From Callipepla californica brunnescens (lineage: Eukaryota; Chordata; Aves; Galliformes; Odontophoridae), in contig JALIRH010000006.1 in assembly GCA_023055505.1 (NCBI GenBank), forward strand, positions 25,083,105 to 25,147,104: a stretch of DNA of 64,000 nt, in the 5' to 3' direction. Below, piece by piece: positions 24,101-35,745 of this stretch. Below the pieces are notes generated by a model, which was not told where the DNA came from, ran no database searches, and worked only from the letters and a program-made list of their open reading frames with translations. The position numbers were made by a program, and so were the translations under genes. Numbering within the stretch: position 1 is the first letter of the stretch; each line of letters begins with the position of its first letter.

Positions 24101-25588
24101 AAAGACGCACATTGCTAAGTGAAAGCTTTGTTTTACCAGCTGCACTATTCCTCATCTTTTTTTTCATTAAGAATTTCACTGTGATCTAGAATGAAGAATA
24201 AAAATGTGGTAGCTCTTTTCTACCCAAAGAATCATTACTGCAAGATGGAAGTAACTAGTTTATAAGCATCAGATTGCCTTGACTTCAGTCAGAAATGTGA
24301 AGGCTGAATAATTTTGTAAATTAGGCCTTCTGCGTAGGGATCACTTCACTTAAATTTGACATGGAGACATTTCAGAGATGCGTGCATCAGGCATTGAGCA
24401 GAACAAAGAGACAGCTTTTTAGAAGAAGAATGCATATACTTGCTATAGTACTTGCCAGGATACAATTAAATTTGCTAACAATCGCTTCTTACACATACCA
24501 TTTAGCTGAGAGTGCACCAGTGTAGCAAGTGGCCTGCATTCAGTTCTAAGGAAGGCTGTGAGAGTTCTGGACCAAATGCCATGATTTGGCCATCAGTATT
24601 CAGCTTTGGTTACATACACAAGAGAGTGTAAGTTTTCAGTCTGTTTTCTGGTTGCAGTTCTTTTCACATAAGGCCACTGTTAATTATTTTTTCGTAACCA
24701 TTTAACCTATACTCACTACAACAGTCTTGAAAGCAGAAGCACAGATTGCAATTACATGATGTGGTAGGTGAAAATATTTGTTTTGGATAATAATATTTAA
24801 TTGAAATCGGATTTAAAAACACTGAGGAGCTCTTTTCTCACATACCCACAGCACCGTTATGAACAGAGACTATGGTCAAATGATCAAAAACATACTTAGT
24901 CAAGTTAAAACAAATAAAGAAAATAACACATGACCTTGGAAGAGTTTGGGTTCTATGTAGGTTCTGGTTCAGTGCCTTTGACTTTGGCTCTAGCCACAAC
25001 CATGACTACAAATATTTTTTCACAGGCTTCAGCAATGACACCATTTGTTACTTTTGCTCAGTGCAGCAGCAGTGAAAGTCAAGATCAATCGTTCTCCTGC
25101 AACATTTCCATCACACGATCAAGTTCCATCCATAAAGAAAAGGGGCATGTGGTAGATACGATGCCATTGTCTGACATCTTTCTGAAAATCAGAAAACTTC
25201 AGCAATGTTGAACTTCAAAATTAATCTGCCTGCGCTCTTCCTCTCCAGGAAGGTGAAATGTGACGTGCCTATAGCCTATCTTGAAACAGATGTCCTGTAG
25301 ATAGTTAGGTAAACAGCTGAGGTAACTGGCCAAGACACATTTAAATGCTTTACAAAGAGACATATAGTCTGAAAAAAAAAAAAAAAAAGACCTCACAGTA
25401 CACATAGGCAATTGTAATTTCATTGTTTCACACTGCAATGGCATGCAGAAAACTGGAAACACTGTTATCTGCAAACTAAGTTATTGGAGTTCTACCCAAA
25501 CATTTTAAAACCCAAACACCTGCGAAGACCAGCCAAACACTCTGAGCAGAAGACTAGTCCTTCTGGGTTATTCTTTCTTAAAACAAAT
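21128..25588. other. Non-coding stretch with possible conserved element
   Basis: No gene supported. The segment 22980-23280 is rich in homeodomain-like TAAT/ATTA cores and lacks repeats or decay signatures (see findings). A-runs at 22290-22320 and 25372-25388. Confidence 0.4.
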
Positions 25589-25614
25589 ACACACACACAC
25601 ACACACACACACAC
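25589..25614. repeat. (AC)n dinucleotide microsatellite
   Basis: Uninterrupted AC repeat of about 13 units. Confidence 0.95.
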
Positions 25615-27477
25615 CTTGCAGCTTAGAAAATGTTTTTTCTTTAAGCATTCTAAGCTACAGAGCACAAACAAAGGTGGTGGGGTTTTTTTTGTTGTTGTTG
25701 TTTTTTCCAAGAGCATATGTTTACTCTGTTAGAACAAAGAAAATATTTCCACACCTTGGAAAAAAAGCACTGCTTAACTTTCTTTTTAGTTCTCAATTTA
25801 TAATAGAATCAACCTTGATAGTACTCATACTAAAACCTCAAATCAGCTAATTTGCTGAAAAACTGATTGTTAAGTCTTAATACTACTGGTTTTAAAAATT
25901 AAATTCTTTATAGAACAGACTGTAGAACTGTTTCTTTTTAAGAAGGCTCAGCTCAGACTCAGATCTAAAACTGTCAATTTGGATTCAAAGCCCTTCATCA
26001 ACAGAAATCTGCAAGTTAAATAAAATTTGTAGGATGCACGAGATGAAATGAAAAAGGAGAATATTGCAGAAACACTCCTTTTTTTATTGTTATTTGTCAG
26101 TTTAGATTAAATTTAGTATAATGCATTTAAAGTCCAAGATTTCCTTTCTGTTAGAAGACAACCCAAGAAACATGCACTAAATTTACACAAATAATAAATA
26201 GGCATAATAGGATGCTACTGGATTATGTCCTGAAGATGGTCTCTTCCTTATCCAAAATCATTATTGTAGCTGTGTTAGGGCAGTAATCTTCAGGTGTTCT
26301 CAGAAGAACAAAGTGACTGGGCTTTATCAGATATTTCTCTGATTGAAAATTTTAATTTGTACAGTTCTGTTCATTAAAGCAGAGAAGGAACATGTGGCTA
26401 ATATGCTCTCTGTGCAATTGCTTCCTCAGCTGTTCTGGTTCTGACCCACCTCCACTCTCAAAAACCAGTTTTGTCAAGAAATGCAAGGTCTAAAACATGA
26501 TAGACTCCTCAGAATTTCCCTTCCTCTTTACTCTGTGGTATTTTATTGAAGAGCAGTGAGAACCAGGGTCTGGCTGTGCTAGGAGACGCATGGATGCTAT
26601 GAAAATGAATATAATGCTATAAAGATTAGGTAAATGTAAGGTCTTCTAACAATAGTCAGCTTATATGTGATTTCCCATGTAGGAGAGTAAGAAAACATAA
26701 AAATAAATGTAAAATCACAACGGTATTGGGTTTTCTTCCCTCTCAAATTAGGAATAAAGTCTTGTTCTCCTGTGTGCCTAAGGAGTTCCATCCACTTTGT
26801 TCAGTGAGGCTTTGAAATGGGCCAATCAAGTGTTAAGTCAAATTTTTAGTAGGTCTAGGAGCAAAAATGATTGGTATAGGAGAAAAAGGAAAGAACAAAA
26901 TGAAGCAGGAAGCATAAGAATGGGAGAGGGGAAATCATAGCTGGACAAAAAGGAAAAAAAATATTTAGTAAAAACTCTTCTGATCAAATCATTTGCATTT
27001 GAAAGAGAGCATATTAGGAAACAAAAGAAGTCAAATGTTCTTCATGTGAATTTTCTCTAAAAAGAAATTAAACTATTATTGCAGTGAGGCCTGGTGCCCT
27101 GTTTTAAACAGATGATAGAAAAATATGTGGATATTTTACTCATTTCATAACTTTGAATTTTAAATTGAAGATTTTGGGGTTTTACATTTATATTTCATTC
27201 TTAATATTTTCAAGAAGCAGAACATAAAATGGTAAACACTCTGAAGTGGCACAGAAGACTTGATCTTAAACTAAAAAAAAAAATATTCAGAAAACCACAC
27301 TCTTTTCCCCCATTTCTACCTTCTATTGCCTGTATATTTTGCCATTATAAGAAACAAAAACCTAGTAAAGATTATGAAAAATCTAATGAGCTCTGCCTAC
27401 TAAACAAGATAGAGCCAGTACAGTACGAAAGTGCCCTCCCTAACATCTTTAAACAGCAATTTTCAGGCAAAAAATAT
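25615..27477. other. Non-coding stretch
   Basis: AT-rich. A short GTT repeat lies at about 25690-25705. Nothing else supported. Confidence 0.5.
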
Positions 27478-27690
27478 AAAGGAAATGCTTTTCACTACAA
27501 CGCACAATTATATTATGGAACTTGTTACCACAGGATGCTGCAGAAGCCAAAAGCATAACAGGGTTCAAAAGGAGATTAGACTAATTCATGAAGGATATGT
27601 CTATCAATGGCTATTAAACAGTGAACCGGATGCACCTCTGGCAAAGGAAGTCCCTATTCCACTGGCTACTGGAAATTGGGAGCGATAATT
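27478..27690 (+). mobile_element. 3' end of an old CR1/L3-like LINE
   Basis: The plus strand carries a decayed LINE terminus. It includes ACAACGCACAATTATATTAT, then GGAACTTGTTACCACAGGAT, a GGTTCAAAAGGAGATTAGAC block and an AATTCATGAAGGATATGTC block ending in CAATGGCTATTA. These are the characteristic last codons and 3' region of old amniote CR1/L3 elements (roughly W-N-L-P-x-x-V followed by F-K-x-x-L-D). The 5' part is lost and frames are broken. Distinct from the young CR1 subfamily at 43-64 kb. Confidence 0.7.
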
Positions 27691-30600
27691 TCCATGCTCA
27701 GTTAAAATAATATTTTTCTATATATGAACACCTTAGAAATTTAAGTACTCAATCTGTTCTTATTGTTGTTTGAACTCTTAGATGTTTGTAATGTTCTACT
27801 TAGAGCCCCCTTCTCAGCAACGTGAACATTAAATCAGTCTTTTAGAGACAAAGCAGTAACTTCTAAGAAATTTACCTGATGTTATTCATCCAACTTTGAG
27901 AACTCTCTCTACCTTCGTAAAGCTGCAATATAACTTCCCAGAAACCTGGTAAGTATAACTGAAATAAAATGTGATATGTGCACACCTGTATAGCAGATGA
28001 CTACATTAAAGTGATTAAATAGCATTTCTTTCAGTTTCTTTTAATTTGAACCTTACTCCATTATTCCCCTGCTAAGAAAATGTTAGAGCCAGGACCCCTC
28101 TGTGCAATCCGGTTTACAGAAGCTTAGGATGCAGCCCTTGATTTTACAGAGAAAGCACTGATAACTGTTAAACCTCAAAGAACCCATCTTGTGTCTAAGC
28201 TCTTACATTAACACTACTCTTCCGTTGGCATTCCCTTTGAAATACCTTTGTGCTATTTATTGCAATTACAATCTAATAGAAGATACATTCGGGAGTGTAA
28301 ATGTCCAGATTAAATCTACCTTGAAAACTCAGACGGAATCAGGTTTATAGCCTAGAGGCAACTTGTGAATCCCATAAAGCATTGTTCAAGGGACCTGGTT
28401 AGTGTTCTGTACACCTGCTTAATGTTTTTTTTTCTTCCATAGTCACAAATGTCAAAATGCTCAGTAACGCATTGGGGTTTGAATGACAGCCATGCACTTG
28501 AGTACCAGTTATGTTTTTTCACTACCAAATTGGACTATAAATGATGAAAAAGAGGTCAGAAAGGAAGCATGGAAGCATACAAATCTGAAAGGGGAAACTG
28601 CTAATAGTCATAAACCGTGTGCAATCAAAGGACTGGCAAGTCATTGTGAATTACCTGCTCCATGAATTACAGATCTAACTGCATTATGATATGGAATTTT
28701 CTAACTCCTTTCATCTGTGGTGCATTGGCTTCTAACAGCTCTCAGATCAAAAGCAAGTCTGCTAGTGAAACCTTTGAAAAAATACACACAACACTGACTT
28801 TCATTATGAGCATTTATTTGTTAAACTTTCCTTAATATATAGGCGTCGTTATTTATTGATTCACTGATTGCATGTACTGTAAGTATGTCACCTACCAAAT
28901 CTGAGGAAATACACAGAAATGATCAGCAGTGTGACACCTAAGTACAAGTCAAAACTTGTAAGCATGTGCACATAAACACTCATAGCTGTATGCTTCTCCA
29001 CAGGTGGTAAAACACCAAGCAAACACTGTGGTTATATGGCTTCCCTTTAATTTTTACTCCAGATTAGAATACCTTACAATTAGTTACATGTTAGTAGCTT
29101 TACTGATTGTATAAAGTTAAGGAGATAATTAGCATGCACATACCAGTAGCACCAAAATGAAAAGCTGCTCCAATATGAACATGAGCAACGATGAAATGAT
29201 TGATGTCTGCAGGTGCTTATGCACACCCAAAACTAAAACTGATTCTAAGGTCTAGCTATGACCATACCAGCAAAGCTCAAGCCAATATTAAACATTAACA
29301 AAAATATGCAACTTTTTTTCAGTGGGATATAAATATTATGTATTAGCGTTTGAAAAATGTTTTTAATTAACCACATTTCAGTTGAATCCCTTTTCATGAA
29401 TACTGAAAAAAACAGAAGCATTCCACACCTGAACTGTTTTTCAATATGCACATCTACGCATACATATACACACATTTTGACAGATCTCTTTTTTTCAGTG
29501 TGCATCTGCAGAGATAACTCTGAGTTTGGTCAGAGATGAAATAACGAATTCATTTCAACACAGTGACAGTCTGCACAGTGAACGTGTCCTTTTGTACCCA
29601 TCATAGAAAATAAACTCTTCAGGAATTTACAGCTGGGTCACAATATCTGTGCGAATATACTTGATACTGTCCACTTTAGATCATAGTTGTAAACATATGA
29701 AGCACAAGCAAACATAAAGCAAAGACCAGATCAGCCCAGAAAATAAAATTTCTCTCCTGTAAAAATGAGTGTTTTATAATTTCTCCTGAAGAACTCCAAC
29801 TCTTGTGAAGGAAAGAAAACTTCCACAGAAATGCTACTTCGAGAGAGCTTACCTGAGGGCAAGAGCTCCCTCTTCCATGCTTCTGTCAGCCAGCTACTCT
29901 GCACCAGAGGCCTGGCTGTGGTGTCAGAGAGCTGGGGGAGCAGCTGCCTGGGGAGAAGGGGGCCAGGGATCCTGGCTGGCACACAGCCGGGAGCACAGCT
30001 TCCTGGACAGCCCACCTGTCTGCTTTCCATTGAAACTTTCAATGGAATCAACATGTTCCTGTAAAATGTTTCAGTTCTATGAAATCAGCATTTTCCAACA
30101 GAGAAGTGTTCCACTGGAAAATTTTCAGCCAGCTCTAATAAGCAGAGCATCTTTAACATCTCACACAGAGGTGGAAGGGGGGAACAAGAAACATTCACCT
30201 GAGAAACAAAGTTCCGTCCCCACCTGCATCCTACACCACAGTGATGTATGTCACCATACAGCTGCATATCCTTACTCCATTGTTACAACATGATTAAAAT
30301 GTCTGAAGAGCAGGCACCATAAATTTGATGCAGCCAGATGTAGTGTCATAACAAAGCCCACTTGTGAAATGCTTGGAAAACACCAGTAAGAAACTGTAAT
30401 GGTTTTCAACAACCGCAGGAATCACAAAGAAACATTTTCCTCTCCAGTCACAATCAGGATTTGTCTTATGCCCAAAGATATGTTGTAGCATGTAAGTCTA
30501 AGTTTGAAAAATATATTTTTGTGTGAACTATTTAGTTGATTTTAATATTTTCCGTAGGTAGTGGATTTGTACACTTGACTAAAATGTATAGATCTTATTT

Positions 30601-32242
30601 ATATGAAGATTTTGCTTAAGAAAAATTTCTGAAGAATAACAAGAATATCCTGCAGAGCACAGAAGCATTGTTACACATTAACAGTTCCTGGCAGCAGTCA
30701 GTCAAAGATTGGCAAGAAACCTCTACTGATGATCGCACCTCTATGCATCCTACTTTGCCTTATGTGAGATGCATCAGGACCATTTTCCATTAGAACAAGT
30801 TAAAAATTACAAAAATGACATTCTACAAATATGAAATTAAATCAAGGCAAACCATTATTCAGCAATATTTTAAAGAATTAGATCTGGATGATAGGAAACT
30901 GATGCTTGAAAGTTCTCCTTGAGTGAGCATAATAGACCCAAATATGTTTCTTTACCACTAGAAATAGTTTACAGAAAGATAAATGACATCTTTTTGTGGC
31001 TGACATTGGATCTCTAAAAGACAATACAGAAATTATTGGCAGCAATTGTTAATCAAACTACATGATGGCAACCAGATCAAGCCAGCTCTTTAATTTTTGT
31101 TTTATGATGCTCTTTCATGGACCAGATTTACAGCTATTGATGTCCTTCCATTTGTTTCATACAGTTGTAATATTTAGGAACAAAACTCACTTCACAGAAA
31201 GCCACGCACTAGATCAGAATCTCCTAGGGTGCAATTTCTTAGTCTAAATATCACTCAGTAATCTCAGGAAGAATGTGCCTATTTCGCTCTCTTAACTGTA
31301 AAAGGTATGGTGACTAACTTCGTGTAAATATATTCAATGCCAGTGATTTAAGTTAAGCAAGTTGAAACTAACCCAAATTTCCTTTAAGAGCACTTGCCAT
31401 GGAAAAAAATTACTCAGTGGTCAAATGTAGGTTTTAGATGACTAGTGCCTATATTGATTTTAAATTTTGCAAGAGTGAGTTTTAATAAACTGCATAGTGA
31501 TCTCTGGGCATTAAGATCTTGTCTTGATTGAGGATTTTTGAGCAGACCAGACTGAAGCTCAGTAAATAATTTACTGATCAGTCTCAAATGTAAAGATTAA
31601 GGATTAAGTCTCACGTGTGTGAACCCTTACAGTATCAAGGAAAAGAGCAAAGAGAAATGAAGAGGAAAAAAAAAAAAAAAAAAGGGAAAAATAGGTACAC
31701 ACACTAAAAAAAAAAAAAAAAGGGTGGAGTGGAGAGAGAGGAAGGAGGGGAGGAAGGGAAGATTATGACAAAAGGAGAGGTGGAAATAATCTACAGGATT
31801 TCCAAAATGTCTGTATCATAAGAGAGAACAAATAAACAGCAGCAGCTAAGCATCCCATCATTACATGACACTTCGCTGAAACAAAACTCCCAGTTTATAA
31901 AGCTCAGACTTTAAGTGAGCTGAACCTGGACGTGTGCTTTGCCTCTGGCATGGCCCTGGAGGCAGGACTGTGCCAAGCTCCCAGACACAAATATTCCCCC
32001 AGGCACAACAGGGGCAACGGGTGCCTGGACCACCTCCAAACCAGCACCAGCTTTTCCAGTCACTCCTCACCCTGCAGACACACGGGTTCTTATACACTGG
32101 AAGCCATATATCACATGCACGTCCAACATACACAGTAACTTTCCATTTGGTGTGTTTCAGGGTCTTAAATTATTCTAAATTTTATGAAATCATGCATGCT
32201 ATTCAAAAATTTCCAGCTAATGCCTCTCAAGTAGCCCCAACC

Positions 32243-32244
<2 letters not shown>
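27691..32244. other. Non-coding stretch
   Basis: No gene supported. Contains a perfect 11-bp inverted repeat with a one-base centre (30025-30047) within a GC-richer patch (29850-30060), A-runs at 31664-31683 and 31706-31721, and a purine-rich tract to about 31765. Confidence 0.45.
30025..30047. repeat. Perfect 11-bp inverted repeat
   Basis: Arms TTCCATTGAAA (30025-30035) and TTTCAATGGAA (30037-30047) around a single C. It is probably the centre of an old palindromic interspersed repeat, since CATTGAAA/TTTCAATG cores are typical of these. Confidence 0.7.

Positions 32245-32277
<33 letters not shown>
32245..32277. repeat. (AC)n dinucleotide microsatellite
   Basis: Uninterrupted AC repeat of about 16 units. 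Confidence 0.95.
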
Positions 32278-32279
<2 letters not shown>

Positions 32280-34339
32280 GTAGTTTATTGTAAATATATA
32301 AAGACTGAGAACTGTAGCAGCTTTGCACTCCCTTGGGTGAAAGAGAAGAGCACTATGCATGGATAGCTCAGGTTATATGGTGACTGCTACAACACAGCAA
32401 GATAGGTTATAGGTTCAGGAGGGAGATACTTTGGGAAAAATACCGAGAGCCAGCCATAGACTATGTGAATATACACAGGTACAGTCAATGCATAAGTACT
32501 CATAAACATCTATTAATGTATACATATATCTCATGCAAGCTGTATGGAGCTTGGGAAAGATCCCAAGACACTTACACATGAATTATATGTGAGCATCTGC
32601 GTATAAATGGAAATGCAGGCACATGTATTCCTCATGTGCCCCCACAGTGCTTAGTAGCATAGTACTTCTGATTTTTTGGCCTGGTTATCTCAGTGCCTGA
32701 GCCTAGAATAACACGTCACTCTTGTGGGTAACATTCCGTTACAAATCTAAGCATGCAAATATTTGTGTCATAGCTGTCTACACATGCACCCAGTTGAGAA
32801 AGTGAAGTGACTTCAAGTTACGTAGCAACTGTTACCATTTTCTCTCAAATAGTATTTCTGCAATTTTCTAACCTCCACCTACTGGATTGTTTTTACCCTG
32901 TTCTTAAGCTTGACTGCCTTTTTCTTCTCTGCCTAACTTCTGGGCAGTGAGAAGAATGCAAGGAGGCATCTCCAAAATTCAGTACAAAGGCAACTGAAAT
33001 CCCAGCCTGTGTCAAAACAGTCCCCTGCAGAGCTGCTCAGCATCTCGAACTCTTTCAGAGAAGTCACAATACAGCCCTATCCTGTAGTAAGCACTTTTAT
33101 CCTATTGTAGCAAGGGCTACAATAGAATCCTTCCTTGACAGAAGGATGAAGCCACCTGTAATTACGTATGCAATTAGATATATGCAGCACAGTTAAATAT
33201 GTGTGCTGTGTCTGCATGCCTCTCTAGTGAGCTTAGGCAGTAATTGCTTCCATAGCCATGTGCCATGGACAACTCGGAGAGATTCTAGCTGGCTGAACCA
33301 CCTCCTTCCCACCACTGCAACAAAGCAGTTTCAAGAGCTGTTCAGGACTGGATCTGGAGGAGTCCTGAGATCCCTCTTAGGCAGCTTCTGCTGTGTCCAG
33401 ACCACCTGATAGACACTAGTTGTGCGCATTAAGTGTTAACTGGCTGTGGCACAGCAGCAGTGACCAGTCTGCACATAGGAAGTATGCTTACCAGTAGTCA
33501 GCAGGAACTGCTGCCACAAAAGTGCTCTAAAAGTAAGACATCTGGACTAAGGTCTTAAGTAGATCAATGAATCAGGCAAGCTACAGACTGCAGGCATCAG
33601 GCAGCCCATCCTCTGGCCACTCCCTGCCCCATGTCATTATAGCAGTGGCTCTACCTCACATGGCCCAGCCCAGTACTAGGCACTCATCGACAGCCAAGCA
33701 TCTATGCAAGGACAACAATGAGCTGAAAATGGGACAAACTGGGACATGGGAAAGGTGCAGTGCTAAATGAAGTTATATCATTCTGTGTATTTTGATACAC
33801 TGACTAAACATAGTCCTGTAAACAGTGAAACATATGCAGTCTCATTTTCTGTTTTTAGAAAGGAAAATGAGAATAGGTACCAAGACTAACAAAAAAATTT
33901 CTTTTTTTTTTTTTTTTATATTTGCAACTCCATTCTCAGTCAACATAAAAACACTACCTGCAAATTTTCAAATAGAATGTATAGAGCTGCAATCAGAAAT
34001 TCAATACAAAATTTTACTCTCTCTCTTTGGTCACATCTGTTTTTACAAGACAAGTCTCACTAGAGAAAAATATCTCTTCACAATCACACATTACTGGTGT
34101 CACTACTTTTTGGTAGTATATATGCTTGCTAACAAATATTTTCAAGGATGGCACACAGGAAGAGTGAAATTTCAATAAAAAGTTCTGACAAACCTCTGAG
34201 AATTCACTGAGATCTGTAACCACACCCACCAAATCAGATTGATGTGTTAGTTTCACAAAAACAAGATCAATTTTATGTTCTTATTTTGTTATATGTGTAC
34301 AGGGGGTATCTTAGGTATCATCAGAAGGAGGAAGGACAG
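32278..34339. other. Non-coding stretch
   Basis: No gene supported. The block at 33598-33690 (containing CTCACATGGCCCAGCCCAG) faintly resembles the right part of the hAT element read in reverse and may be another small relic of that family. T-run at 33900-33917. Confidence 0.4.
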
Positions 34340-34742
34340 CAGAGCAAGGTAGGTGATCGCCTGCTACTATTCAGCCCTAGGGAGGCCCCAGCTGCAGCAC
34401 CAAGTCCAACTCTAGGGGCTCCAGTACAGTAAAGTCAAGGAGCTTTTGGAGAGGATCTAGAAGATGGCCACAAAGATGATCTAAGAGCTGGAACACCTCT
34501 AACACAAAGACAGGCTGAAGGAATTAAGCTTGTTCAGCCTGAAAAAGAGAAGGCTGCAAACAGACCTTATTGCAGCCTTCCAGTATTTAGAAGGTACTTC
34601 TAAACGTGTGGAAAATCAACTTTTTAAGTGGGTAGAGAATGATAGAACAAGGGGGCATGATTTTAAACTAAAGGAAGATATAAATTACATGTCAGTGGGG
34701 AGTTTTTTCCTTTTTGACGGAACAGTAAGGTGCTGAAACAGG
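34340..34742 (+). mobile_element. CR1 LINE fragment, 3' part of ORF2
   Basis: Plus-strand copy of the C-terminal part of CR1 ORF2, 5'-truncated and decayed. The peptide segments RLQTDLIAAFQYLEG and WVENDRTRGHDFKL correspond to [15 protein letters not shown] and [14 protein letters not shown] of the intact copies (residues 832-846 and 858-871). The upstream DNA still reads as the Val-Arg-Pro and Leu-Glu region, with broken frames. The element's 3' end appears separately at 35255-35345, so it seems to be split by an insertion of about 510 bp. Confidence 0.8.
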
Positions 34743-35254
34743 ATGTCCCACCCCCAGAGCCGCTTAAGGCATCCTGAATCATAAGAACATTGTGAGAACA
34801 ACTCAATCAGATATAAGCTGAAGGACAAAAGGCTGCCACAAATGCAAGCTCAAGAACAAAATGTGGAGGCTACAAAACTGTTGTCAAGTGAAGATAAGAA
34901 AGAGGAACCGATGTTCTGTTTTTGAAGATAAAACAGCAAAACAGGTGCCTCAGCTCAATCTAACATCAGTGGGAACCAGTTCAGGCTATCTCTCCTTAAA
35001 GATTAGAAATTCATAACTATTAGCTTTAATCCCACAACCACCAGAGATGTCAATCATTTACTGGAATTCCTGTCCATATTCTTGGAATGTAATGAATATG
35101 TACATGCTATGTCTTTAAATATGTAGTTGTTTCTCTCTTTGGTGTGCATTTTGGTGAGCAATCCTCATGTGCACTGTAAATAAAGGAAATACCTACTTCA
35201 CATAACTCACTGGCACATCAAGTTACTTAGTTTTCTCAGCTTCAATCCAGAACC
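34743..35254. mobile_element. Insertion within CR1, possibly a solo LTR
   Basis: About 510 bp separates two collinear parts of one CR1. It carries AATAAA at about 35178-35183, preceded by GTGCACTGT and followed within 80 bases by the resumed CR1 sequence, as in a retroviral-type LTR with its R/U5 end. I could not define TG...CA ends or a target duplication, so the class is a guess. The left part may still contain decayed CR1. Confidence 0.35.
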
Positions 35255-35345
35255 TCATCTAACAGATGGCAATCCCACCACAGACAGGGGTTGGAACTTA
35301 ATCACCCTTGAAGCTCCTTCCAACTCAAGCTACTCTCGGAATCAT
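35255..35345 (+). mobile_element. CR1 LINE 3' end
   Basis: Reads CAGGGGTTGGAACTTAATCA, then CCTTGAAGCTCCTTCCAACTC and ends near CGGAATCAT. This is the conserved CR1 3' untranslated terminus (GGTTGGAACTAGATGATC, then GTCCCTTCCAACCC, then ATTCTATGATT), degraded. Orientation agrees with the fragment at 34340-34742. Confidence 0.75.
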
Positions 35346-35591
35346 ATTGCATATATTACACTCAGCCCTAGAAAATTCCTCTTCACTCAGTGCAACCCAG
35401 GCAAGCTAAAACACTGGTTATAGTAACATGCAAGGTAGAGGATATAGCTGCCACTGGCCAGTTTTCAGATCATTCAAAAAAGATACTGGTCACAACTTAG
35501 TAATGAAAAAAATAGCTTACCCCTTTTTAAGGATAAGGGCTCACTGAAAAACTCCCAGAGAAGATAAACACCAAGCAGAGACACTTTCCTT
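35346..35591. other. Short non-coding spacer
   Basis: Nothing supported. Confidence 0.5.
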
Positions 35592-35745
35592 TTGGCTGAC
35601 AACCCTTAAATAAGGTTAGGGAGGGGAGGTCCCAAGATGGAGGCAGGGTCCACCCCTTCCAGTAACACAGGTGAATTATTTGCACCTGAGTTCGCAGGGC
35701 TGGCCATGCCCCTTTACCAGGTGCTCAATCACTGGTTCAGGCCAC
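35592..35745 (+). repeat. Dispersed repeat, copy B (unnamed family)
   Basis: Partner of 2585-2735, same orientation, with AACCCTTAAATAAGGT at 35601-35616 and AGGTGCTCAATCACTG near 35719-35734. It lies in unrelated flanking sequence, which shows that the shared block is mobile or multicopy. Confidence 0.6.

Noticed and set aside
29805..30293. Plus-strand frame of 162 codons
   Set aside because: No recognisable domain and an amino-acid pattern typical of GC-richer non-coding DNA. Includes the palindromic repeat at 30025-30047.
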